Shown: piece by piece, positions 30,496-36,751 of the stretch
How positions within the stretch are numbered: position 1 is the first letter of the stretch
Layout: each line of letters starts with the position of its first letter
Source of the DNA: Solirubrobacterales bacterium
GTDB lineage: Bacteria > Actinomycetota > Thermoleophilia > Solirubrobacterales > 70-9
NCBI GenBank assembly: GCA_017304845.1
Contig: JAFKLL010000029.1
Span: 19,832-58,162 of the forward strand
Direction: 5' to 3'
DNA length: 38,331 bases
Made by a program: the position numbers and the translations under genes
The notes under the pieces: generated by a model
The model's input: only the letters and a program-made list of their open reading frames with translations
Told to the model about the DNA's origin: nothing
Databases searched by the model: none

Positions 30496-30762
30496 ATGAC
30501 GGTACGAAATGCGTCACGACAGCACCAGCCGAGAGGCACTCGGCCGAACCGAAAGCTCACCGAGCTTCGGGTCAACGCGGGGATGTCACCCAACGAGCTC
30601 GGCTACCAAGCCGGCGTCAGCGGCAAGACGATTCGACTGGCCGAGAAGGGCCACCGTCCGCTCCCCAGGACCCAGTTCCTAATCGCTGAAGTGTTCGGCC
30701 TACTGCCGCTGGACCTCTGGCCTCTGCATGACAATCGCCCGATCTCGGGAAGGTCGGCATGA
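30496..30762 (+). CDS. XRE-family HTH protein (Cro-like)
   Basis: An 88-residue protein. After a basic start (MTVRNASRQHQPRGTRPNRK) the helix-turn-helix is LTELRVNAGMSPNELGYQAG then VSGKTIRLAEKGHRP, followed by FLIAEVFGLLPLDLWPL. It is the first rightward gene across from the repressor, in the place of a Cro. The ATG at 30496 is preferred because it matches the predicted leaderless start. It overlaps the next gene (ATGA). Confidence 0.78.
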   Translation: MTVRNASRQHQPRGTRPNRKLTELRVNAGMSPNELGYQAGVSGKTIRLAEKGHRPLPRTQFLIAEVFGLLPLDLWPLHDNRPISGRSA

Positions 30763-30959
30763 TCGACCTGCGTAAGGAGCGGATGGACCGCGGCCTGAGC
30801 CTCGACCAGCTCAGCGAGAAGATCGACGTTCCCCGGAACACGATCGCTCGTGTTGAGCGGGGCACGGAACCTGTCCCGCAGACCAAGCTGAAGATCGCCG
30901 ATTTCTACGGCCACAAGGTGACGGACATCTGGCCGGTTGACGAGAAGGCGGCGGTGTGA
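30759..30959 (+). CDS. XRE-family HTH protein, minimal
   Basis: A 66-residue protein that is little more than the HTH: LRKERMDRGLSLDQLSEKID, VPRNTIARVERGTEPV, ending LKIADFYGHKVTDIWPV. It resembles its upstream neighbour in the 'DIWPV/DLWPL' ending, so the two may be tandem paralogues. It probably acts in the lysis-lysogeny switch or in excision control. It overlaps the following gene at GTGATG. Confidence 0.75.
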   Translation: MIDLRKERMDRGLSLDQLSEKIDVPRNTIARVERGTEPVPQTKLKIADFYGHKVTDIWPVDEKAAV

Positions 30960-31246
30960 TGGACAACCTCGTGAGCGCGTTCATGGTCGTCGGTTTCGGC
31001 TGCCTAGGCGTCGCGCTGATCTGCGTGTTCGCGGCTGGCGTTGAGGCGATCACTCGCCGGCCGGAACCGCCTCGGCCGCATGAGACCCCTTGCGATCTCG
31101 CCGAGGCGACCCAGGATTTTTTCGGAGGGAACGGTCAGACCCGTCTGGCCGTTGCTCTCGCTCGTGAAAACAACGAGCCCCGTGCCGCTACCACGGCCGG
31201 GGCTCTTACAGGCAAGGAGACAACCCATGCCCGCCTCACGCATTGA
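30956..31246 (+). CDS. Small membrane protein
   Basis: A 96-residue protein. One strong hydrophobic helix near residues 5-30 (LVSAFMVVGFGCLGVALICV) is followed by a Pro-rich cytoplasmic-type stretch. The start is GTG 30956 or ATG 30959 (the overlap reads GTGATG). The last 30 residues coincide with a hairpin in the DNA, so the functional protein may be shorter. Superinfection exclusion is a possible role for such a protein in the early operon; nothing in the sequence proves it. Confidence 0.55.
   Translation: MMDNLVSAFMVVGFGCLGVALICVFAAGVEAITRRPEPPRPHETPCDLAEATQDFFGGNGQTRLAVALARENNEPRAATTAGALTGKETTHARLTH
31175..31205 (+). terminator. Hairpin in the early operon
   Basis: GAGCCCCG (31175-31182) pairs perfectly with CGGGGCTC (31198-31205), with an inner GTG/CAC extension. 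TTACAGG follows, not a T-tract. It may be an attenuator, weak terminator or processing site before the AAGGAG ribosome-binding site of the next gene. Confidence 0.5.
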
Positions 31247-31505
31247 ATCATCCCCGGCGGCAGACCCGCCGGACCGCGAGTTCCTTGAGCTCGTCAAAGC
31301 GTTCCGTAACTCCCCGTCGCTGACCGATCTCGCAGGGGTTGCCGACGCGAACCTGGCCCTCGGCCGGGTGGTGGTGCGCGAAACGGCGAAGGCGGTTCAT
31401 GTCGCGAACCTGCCGGTGGAGCTTCACCGGGACGTGCTCATGTTGATGGACGACATCGAGGAGCTTCGCGGACGGTTGGCCCGGCACATGAGGGGGCAGG
31501 CATGA
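31227..31505 (+). CDS. Hypothetical early phage protein
   Basis: A 92-residue helical protein starting at ATG 31227 with an AAGGAG site; the longer open frame upstream is a shadow. FLELVKAFRNSPSLTDLAGV and VLMLMDDIEELRGRLARHM suggest a helical bundle. I do not recognise the family. It overlaps the next gene as ATGA. Confidence 0.65.
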   Translation: MPASRIESSPAADPPDREFLELVKAFRNSPSLTDLAGVADANLALGRVVVRETAKAVHVANLPVELHRDVLMLMDDIEELRGRLARHMRGQA

Positions 31506-31828
31506 CCGCCACGACCGACGACATCCGCGCCATGTGCGACTGGATCGATAAGCACGACCTGCCGATGCCGCGCCAGTCGGTGACAGGCCCGGTCGGCGAT
31601 CAGATGTCTTTCTTCGGTCTCGGTCCGGAACTGGAGAACGTCGACCTCATAGCCCGGGTAGTCCGGGACGGCGGTGAACTCAGTGTTGGTGACCGGATCA
31701 TCAGTGCCAAGCGGCGATTCGGCGGCGCGACGTACTCCGCGTTGATCGATCGCGTCGAGCTTCGCGATGGCGTGATGCACGACCTCGCGTTCGAGGTTGA
31801 GGCCCTGACCACGGAGGAGACGGCATGA
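31502..31828 (+). CDS. Hypothetical early phage protein
   Basis: A 108-residue protein. The N-terminal helix DIRAMCDWIDKHDLPMP is followed by a beta-rich part (ELSVGDRIISAKRRFGGATY, SALIDRVELRDGVM). I do not recognise the family. It overlaps the Rad52-like gene as ATGA, which suggests coexpression with recombination functions. Confidence 0.65.
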   Translation: MTATTDDIRAMCDWIDKHDLPMPRQSVTGPVGDQMSFFGLGPELENVDLIARVVRDGGELSVGDRIISAKRRFGGATYSALIDRVELRDGVMHDLAFEVEALTTEETA

Positions 31829-32547
31829 GCGTCGACAACTTCCCAGACGCTTACGAGGACCTGCGACGTCCGTTCACGGCTGCGGCGGTTCGGTGGAAGA
31901 TCCAGAGTTCGTTCGAGGGCGGGGCGCTGTGCGTCGCTTACATCGACGCCCGTCTGGTCGCTGGTCGGCTCAACAAGGTCTGCCCGGGCATCTGGTCCGC
32001 GAAGTTCGAGCCCCACCAGGCGGGCGGGCTGGTCTGCCACCTCACCATCGGCGAAATCACCCGCTCGGACTACGGGGCCGCAGAAAACCGGGACCAGGGC
32101 GTGAAGCTCAAGGGTGACTTCTCCGATGCGCTCAAGCGAGCGGCCGTTCACTTCGGCGTTGGTGAGTCGCTGTACGTGGTGCCGAAGGCGTACCTGCGCG
32201 AGGGCAACCACCTTCAGCCGAAGAGAAGCGGAAACGGCTACCTCCTGACCGACCAGGGCCAGGGCGAGCTTCGGAACAGGTACGCCCTCTGGCTCAAAAA
32301 CGGAGGCGAGGCCGCGTTCGGCCCCACGCTCGATCACGGAGATATCGAGCAGGAAGTGAGCCCCACTGAACCCGCGGAGATCCTGGCGGACCTAATCAGC
32401 CGGGCAGATTTCAATTCCGACCAGGTCGACGCGATCCGGGAATGGGCGAAGAACGGGCGGGGCCTTGACCCGGCCAAGGTCCAGAAGGCCACGAACCTGC
32501 TGTTGGCTGAGGAGCCGGAGGTTCTGTTAGAGAGGGCCGGGGCGTGA
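31825..32547 (+). CDS. Rad52-like single-strand annealing protein
   Basis: A 240-residue protein. Residues about 14-130 match the Rad52/22 family: FTAAAVRWKIQSSFEGGALC, VAYIDARLVAGRLNKVCPG, LTIGEITRSDYGAAENRD, then KGDFSDALKRAAVHFGVGES and LYVVPKAYL. The KGxxSDALKRAAxxFGxG block is the diagnostic part. Such phage proteins anneal ssDNA during recombination and replication. The C-terminal part (ADLISRADFNSDQVDAIREW) resembles the tail domain seen in related phage recombinases. No exonuclease or SSB partner is visible in the window. Confidence 0.88.
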   Translation: MSVDNFPDAYEDLRRPFTAAAVRWKIQSSFEGGALCVAYIDARLVAGRLNKVCPGIWSAKFEPHQAGGLVCHLTIGEITRSDYGAAENRDQGVKLKGDFSDALKRAAVHFGVGESLYVVPKAYLREGNHLQPKRSGNGYLLTDQGQGELRNRYALWLKNGGEAAFGPTLDHGDIEQEVSPTEPAEILADLISRADFNSDQVDAIREWAKNGRGLDPAKVQKATNLLLAEEPEVLLERAGA

Positions 32548-32987
32548 GCGAGGACGTGTACGCCCGCCGCCGTGCTCGTGAGCGCGAGTACGCCTACTGG
32601 CATGACCGTGCCGAGAGGCTCGGTGTTGACCCGGCCCCGTTCAAGACGAAGGGCGAAATGGTCGAATCGTTCTTCACCGCCGAGGGCTTCGCGGCGTTCA
32701 AGGAGGCGGTCGTTGACGCCGAGGTCCGCGCCCAGCCCTGTGACGTGTGCGGCCGGGGCGGGGACCGTGAACATCTTCGGATCTGCGACGGGTGCCTGGA
32801 GGTCGCGGCTACTCGCCGGGAGTTGAAGCGGCAGGCGGACGCGATGCGCCGGCACCGGCAGGCCGAGGCTAGGGCCGCGGCGAGCCGCCTGTCCCCGGAC
32901 CGGCGGCGGTACCTCGAGTTGTCTGGTGTTGAACCGGGTTCCGCCGACGAGGTTTTCTACGAGGCGTACGACGAGGTGCCGTCGTGA
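32544..32987 (+). CDS. Zinc-ribbon phage protein of unknown function
   Basis: A 147-residue protein on a GTG start overlapping the Rad52-like stop. CDVCGRGGDREHLRICDGC (near residues 67-85) is a four-cysteine zinc ribbon, followed by a basic coil (RRELKRQADAMRRHRQAEAR). The N-terminal part, PFKTKGEMVESFFTAEGFAA, is helical. It probably binds nucleic acid. Coupling to the annealing protein and HNH-like gene suggests a recombination module. Confidence 0.7.
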   Translation: MSEDVYARRRAREREYAYWHDRAERLGVDPAPFKTKGEMVESFFTAEGFAAFKEAVVDAEVRAQPCDVCGRGGDREHLRICDGCLEVAATRRELKRQADAMRRHRQAEARAAASRLSPDRRRYLELSGVEPGSADEVFYEAYDEVPS

Positions 32988-33427
32988 CCCTCCCGGCGAA
33001 GCCACCGATCGTTCAGGACTGGTCCGAAGCGAACTTCGAGAAACGGTCCATCAAGTGCCGGGTCTGCGGACGCGGTGACCGCAAGATCGAGCTTGCTCAT
33101 GTCCACACGTCCGGGATCCAGTTCGACACCCGCGAGGCAATCGTCGAGGAACGCTTCCACAGGGGCAAGGTCCGCACGGTCAGGGTCGTGAAGATCAACC
33201 CGTGCCGGGTGATTCCGCTTTGCGGACCGTCAACTGATCCCGCGACCTGTCACGGCGGGCAGCACGCGCACCGTCTGGACGTGTGGCCGTTCTTGACGGA
33301 GGAAGAGAAGGCGCAGGTGATCGCGGATGTTGGTTTGAACCAGGCGATTCATAACTGCGCGCCGTTGACGGCGGAGTCCCGGCTGGATTGGGACGCGAAC
33401 GGTGAGCCGGTGGAGCTGGCGATATGA
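32984..33427 (+). CDS. HNH-like endonuclease
   Basis: A 147-residue protein on a GTG start overlapping the previous gene. CRVCGRGDRKIELAHVHTSG carries a CxxC pair and the AHVH motif, and RVIPLCGPSTDPATCHGG, then QHAHRLDVWPFL, supplies the second Cys/His set, as in HNH/zinc-finger nucleases. A role in recombination or DNA maturation is inferred. The invariant Asn of the classical motif is not obvious, so activity is uncertain. Confidence 0.68.
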   Translation: MTLPAKPPIVQDWSEANFEKRSIKCRVCGRGDRKIELAHVHTSGIQFDTREAIVEERFHRGKVRTVRVVKINPCRVIPLCGPSTDPATCHGGQHAHRLDVWPFLTEEEKAQVIADVGLNQAIHNCAPLTAESRLDWDANGEPVELAI

Positions 33428-33636
33428 GCCGGGTCACCGACCGGCGTCTCGTTGCCGCGATCGAGTCGCTGACGGAACGGCACGGGTTCGCTCCCACGAT
33501 CCGGGAGCTCGGCACTGAGGTTGGTTTGGCGTCGTCGTCTTCGGTTGCTCGGCGCCTCCAGAACTTGAAACGGAACGGCGTTGTCGATTTCGAGCCGCGT
33601 TCACCCAGGACGTTGCGGGTGATCCGTGATGCCTGA
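33424..33636 (+). CDS. LexA N-terminal DNA-binding domain protein
   Basis: A 70-residue protein matching only the LexA winged helix: VAAIESLTERHGFAPTIREL, then GLASSSSVARRLQNLKRNGV. The SSS-V-x-R-x-LxxLxxxG block is the LexA recognition helix region. The peptidase domain is absent, so it cannot self-cleave. It could bind SOS-type operators in the host or phage. It overlaps the HNH-like gene as ATGA. Confidence 0.82.
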   Translation: MSRVTDRRLVAAIESLTERHGFAPTIRELGTEVGLASSSSVARRLQNLKRNGVVDFEPRSPRTLRVIRDA

Positions 33637-33672
33637 TTTCTGTTTGTTGATGAATCCACGAAAGGAGTTCGG

Positions 33673-33849
33673 ATGTTGGTGCTGACCAGGAAAACGGAGC
33701 AATCAATCGTGATCGCCGGGAACGTCGAAGTGAAGGTGCTGGGCGTGTCCGACGGCAAGGTCCGGTTGGGGATCACGGCACCTCGCGAGATCGAGGTGTG
33801 GCGTGGCGAGGTCGCGGACGAACGCGCCGGGGAGAGGAGCGAAGCGTGA
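33673..33849 (+). CDS. csrA: CsrA family RNA-binding translational regulator
   Basis: A 58-residue protein starting at ATG 33673 with an AAAGGAG site. MLVLTRKTEQSIVIAG, VEVKVLGVSDGKVRLGITAP and REIEVWRGEV follow the CsrA beta-strand pattern. The key RNA-contact residues Leu4, Arg6 and Arg44 are present. CsrA dimers bind GGA-containing leader RNAs and block translation or change mRNA stability. A FliW partner is not visible. The next gene begins on GTGA across its stop, so the two are cotranslated. CsrA is uncommon in actinomycetes outside motile lineages, so a phage origin or host capture is possible. Confidence 0.93.
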   Translation: MLVLTRKTEQSIVIAGNVEVKVLGVSDGKVRLGITAPREIEVWRGEVADERAGERSEA

Positions 33850-34493
33850 GTGACGCAACGATTCGAGGATGGCACGGCGACCCGGCCCTTAAGGAGGCCA
33901 CGGTCGCGGAGATGGTCGAGCACCAGAACGCCGACCGTCTCGTCCAGGGCTACGGGTACTGGCAGGACGGCAAGGGATGCGCGGTCGGCTGCCTGATTAA
34001 GAGCGACAACCACGTCGAGTACGAGGAGCGTTTCGGCATCCCGGAATGGCTCGCGTGGATGGAAGACAAGATCTTCGAGGGACTGCCGAAGGAGAAGGCG
34101 CAGCAGTGGCCGGTCCGGTTCCTCTCGGCTATCCCCGTCGGCGCCGACTTCTCGGGGCTCAAGGACCAGCTCAGCGTCGCCCGCCTCAAGAAGCTCCTTG
34201 AGCTGGCGGACACCTGGGACGAGAGCTACCGCCGGGAAGTCGTCGACTCGATCCAGGGCGTTATCGACGCGCTCGAGAACGACGGCGACCTCGGGGCGGC
34301 GGAGTCGGCGGCGTGGTCGGCGGCGAGGTCGGCGGCGTGGGCGGCGGCGGAGTCGGCGGCGTGGGCGGCGGCGGAGTCGGCGGCGTGGTCGGCGGCGTGG
34401 TCGGACGAAGCCGACCGGCTGATTGCTGCCCTTGAAGCCCTCCCAGCGAAGGAGGCCGTCAAGCCAGCTTCGTCTCAGGGAGGTGAGAGCTGA
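33846..34493 (+). CDS. Phage protein with AAW-type tandem repeats
   Basis: A 215-residue protein on a GTG start overlapping csrA. Residues 1-115 match a family common in phages: GCAVGCLIKSDNHVEYEERF and GIPEWLAWMEDKIFEGLPKE, then FLSAIPVGADFSGL. Residues about 151-185 are a run of Ala-rich units (SAAWAAAES, SAAWSAAWS), then a short helix. The function is not known to me. The repeats predict an amphipathic helix with regularly spaced Trp. Confidence 0.72.
   Translation: MSDATIRGWHGDPALKEATVAEMVEHQNADRLVQGYGYWQDGKGCAVGCLIKSDNHVEYEERFGIPEWLAWMEDKIFEGLPKEKAQQWPVRFLSAIPVGADFSGLKDQLSVARLKKLLELADTWDESYRREVVDSIQGVIDALENDGDLGAAESAAWSAARSAAWAAAESAAWAAAESAAWSAAWSDEADRLIAALEALPAKEAVKPASSQGGES
34295..34402 (+). 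repeat. In-frame GC-rich tandem repeat (15-bp units)
   Basis: About seven units related to GCGGCGGAGTCGGCG and GCGTGGTCGGCG repeat inside the AAW-repeat gene. The period is 15 bases (five codons), so unit number can change without losing frame. Confidence 0.85.
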
Positions 34494-35893
34494 TGGGCGG
34501 TAACGCGGACATCCAGCGGTGGAGCTTCCGGCCGGGCGGGAACTGCGATCCGCGTTGTGAGCTAGTGGAGGCAGAGGCTGGTGGTCTCGTCTACTACAGC
34601 GACCACCTGAAAGTGGTGGCCGACAAGGACGCTCGGATCAAGGAACTCGCAGGTGGGGAGTCCGAACCCGACCCGACCGGCACCGGCCTTGACATGCGGG
34701 ATGTTCGCCGCCTGGCTCAGGCGCTCAATCCGGCCGCTTTCGATGGCTTCTGGGATGACTTGCGCCAGCAGAGTAACGAGGCGATACGGGCGCTTCACCG
34801 AGCCCGGGAGCTGCTGCTCGACAAGGGGCCAACGGCCGATGATCCGCTTGCGCCACAGAACGTCCCAACGCGGACCGGGCAGGTGTGGAATGACTCGGTC
34901 AGTCTGGATGCGCCGCAGTACGTGCCGGGGGATCTGGTCGAGATGCGGTTCTACCGGAGGCTGTATGCCCGAATCGAGGCCGGTATCCGGTCGGAGCTTG
35001 CCCTGCTCACCGCTGACATGGAGGCCATCCAGGATGGTCTGTCGAAGCTCAACGCCGGGTATCGCAAGGACTTCGAGATCGACCACTTGAAGCGTCTCCG
35101 GACGTTGCGTGACCGGCTCCGCTCTCTCTTGTCCGAAGAGACCGGGGACGACGGGCTGTGGGTCAGGTTCGAGCGGGACGAACTACTCGCGCTCCAGGGC
35201 GAGTACCTGGACGACGAAGACCACGATGTCAACTGCGGTATCCCGCCCGCCTATCTCCCTGACCACAACCCGGGCTGTACCTGCGGGATCGCCAGCCAGC
35301 GGGAGTGGATGGAGGACCAGGCATGGGAACGGATTGCTTCTGCTCTCGGGTCCGGCGAGGAAACCAACAGCGAGGAGGAGCGGGTGATTGCCGGCAGGCT
35401 CCGTGCTGCTCTTGAACAGACTTCCGGGGAGGGAGGCGGTGCCAGTAATGGCCCGGTGCTTTCTGGGTATGAAGCCCCAGACCCCTCCCCGGTTGATTTC
35501 CCCGAGGGGCCTGGGTCATGCAAGTTTGGGGCCGAAAACTTGTGTTCTCGTGGTGAGACGCAAGTTGACTTGAAATCGTCGCCTGGGCCTGGATGGGTAG
35601 ACCAGGCGGTTGAGGCGGCGGTCGGGCACGGCGGCATCGAGGACGGGCCTTGGTCTTCTCCTCGGACCGGGCAGCCTTGCGATCCCCGTGACCTGGCCCG
35701 CGCAGTGATCTTGCCTGCCGCCCCGGTTATTCAGCAGGCCGAACGAGAGCAAGCCCGATTGGACGTTGAGCGGGAGCTGAAGCTGATGTTCACGGACCTG
35801 CGCAGCGGAGACGAGCGTCGTGGGTGGTTCGCGGCCCGGGATGCCGCGGTCGCGGCTCTGTCCGTCGATAACGAAGGTGAGGAGAAAGCATGA
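34493..35893 (+). CDS. Large hypothetical early phage protein
   Basis: A 466-residue protein that I cannot assign as a whole. The N-terminus (IQRWSFRPGGNCDPRC, then GGLVYYSDHLKVVADKDARI) has a 'query-and-coil' form seen in small actinophage proteins. The middle is helical (HLKRLRTLRDRLRSLLSEET), then VNCGIPPAYLPDHNPGCTCG may bind zinc. The C-terminal third is mixed. It overlaps the AAW gene's stop (TGATG) and the next gene (ATGA). It may be several small domains fused. Confidence 0.65.
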   Translation: MGGNADIQRWSFRPGGNCDPRCELVEAEAGGLVYYSDHLKVVADKDARIKELAGGESEPDPTGTGLDMRDVRRLAQALNPAAFDGFWDDLRQQSNEAIRALHRARELLLDKGPTADDPLAPQNVPTRTGQVWNDSVSLDAPQYVPGDLVEMRFYRRLYARIEAGIRSELALLTADMEAIQDGLSKLNAGYRKDFEIDHLKRLRTLRDRLRSLLSEETGDDGLWVRFERDELLALQGEYLDDEDHDVNCGIPPAYLPDHNPGCTCGIASQREWMEDQAWERIASALGSGEETNSEEERVIAGRLRAALEQTSGEGGGASNGPVLSGYEAPDPSPVDFPEGPGSCKFGAENLCSRGETQVDLKSSPGPGWVDQAVEAAVGHGGIEDGPWSSPRTGQPCDPRDLARAVILPAAPVIQQAEREQARLDVERELKLMFTDLRSGDERRGWFAARDAAVAALSVDNEGEEKA

Positions 35894-36225
35894 GCGATGA
35901 GCTGCGAGAGCTGATCGAAGAGATGGTCGCGAAGGCGGTCGAAGAGGGCGAGGACCGCCTGGAAGTGGTTGACGCGGTGCTCTACGAGTTCGAGTACCGA
36001 CAGGGACGAGCCGATGTGCTGGCCGACCTCCTGGCCCGGGTCGAGAACGCGACGGGCGGCGACCGCGAGATCCACGACGCGATCTGCAAGGGTGCGGACG
36101 TGATAAAGGAAACGGGCGGCAGGTTCGGCCGGTACGGCGAAGAGATCCCGGCCGTTGCCAAGGACACCATCGAAGCTTTCCTACGGTCCGCTCTCGCTGC
36201 CCTTACGGAAGGAGACGAGGGATGA
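35890..36225 (+). CDS. Hypothetical acidic helical protein
   Basis: A 111-residue protein with a high content of Glu and Asp. LRELIEEMVAKAVEEGEDRL and VLYEFEYRQGRADVLADLLA indicate a helical bundle. I do not recognise the family. It overlaps both neighbours by ATGA junctions. Confidence 0.65.
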   Translation: MSDELRELIEEMVAKAVEEGEDRLEVVDAVLYEFEYRQGRADVLADLLARVENATGGDREIHDAICKGADVIKETGGRFGRYGEEIPAVAKDTIEAFLRSALAALTEGDEG

Positions 36226-36470
36226 GCGAGATGGAGAAGATCCAGCGCTGGACGCTGGACGACGCTTCGGGCATGTGGATCGACGAGCCGTCTGGGCACT
36301 GGATCGAGGTTCCAGATTTGGTGGGTGAGATCAGGGCGCGCATGAGCCGATGCCGCGAAGACTACGAGCGAGATCCGCAGGCTTATCACCGAGGGCGAGA
36401 AGACGAGTTGGACATGTTGCTTGATCTGCTCGGCGCTGTGTCAACCAACCCTGAAGAGGACGAGGACTGA
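36222..36470 (+). CDS. Hypothetical protein with IQRW N-terminus
   Basis: An 82-residue protein. IQRWTLDDASGMWIDEPSG resembles the IQRWSF start of the 466-residue protein upstream, with a following aromatic-rich strand; the rest is helical and acidic. It may be a paralogous N-terminal module. The function is unknown. Confidence 0.62.
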   Translation: MSEMEKIQRWTLDDASGMWIDEPSGHWIEVPDLVGEIRARMSRCREDYERDPQAYHRGREDELDMLLDLLGAVSTNPEEDED

Positions 36471-36751
36471 TGGGCAATCAGGTGATCGTGGTACTGACCG
36501 AGGACGAGGCCCGGCGCCACGCAGACTCCATCGGTCTGACTGCGCGGTCAGCTCAGGCCAAGATCCGGGCGGCCTTGGACATGGAAGACCTGGAGGAACG
36601 GGTAGCTCGGGCCATCTGGATCTCAGAGTCTCCCCGTCATCACGCCGCCGACTGGCCGGAGGCCCGTAGCCGCAGAAACACCCACTCCCACTACAAGACG
36701 ATGGCCTTCGCCGCGATCCGGGCCCTGTCTCCTGATGGGGGTGACTCATGA
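36470..36751 (+). CDS. Hypothetical early phage protein
   Basis: A 93-residue protein starting on ATG within the TGATG junction. EDEARRHADSIGLTARSAQA and LDMEDLEERVARAIWISESP are helical. HHAADWPEARSRRNTHSHYK is His/Arg-rich. I do not recognise the family. It overlaps the MazG-like gene. Confidence 0.62.
   Translation: MGNQVIVVLTEDEARRHADSIGLTARSAQAKIRAALDMEDLEERVARAIWISESPRHHAADWPEARSRRNTHSHYKTMAFAAIRALSPDGGDS

Noticed and set aside
34226..34462. Leftward frame rich in HAADSAADHAADHA-type repeats
   Set aside because: This is the reverse reading of the in-frame AAW tandem repeat, not an independent gene.
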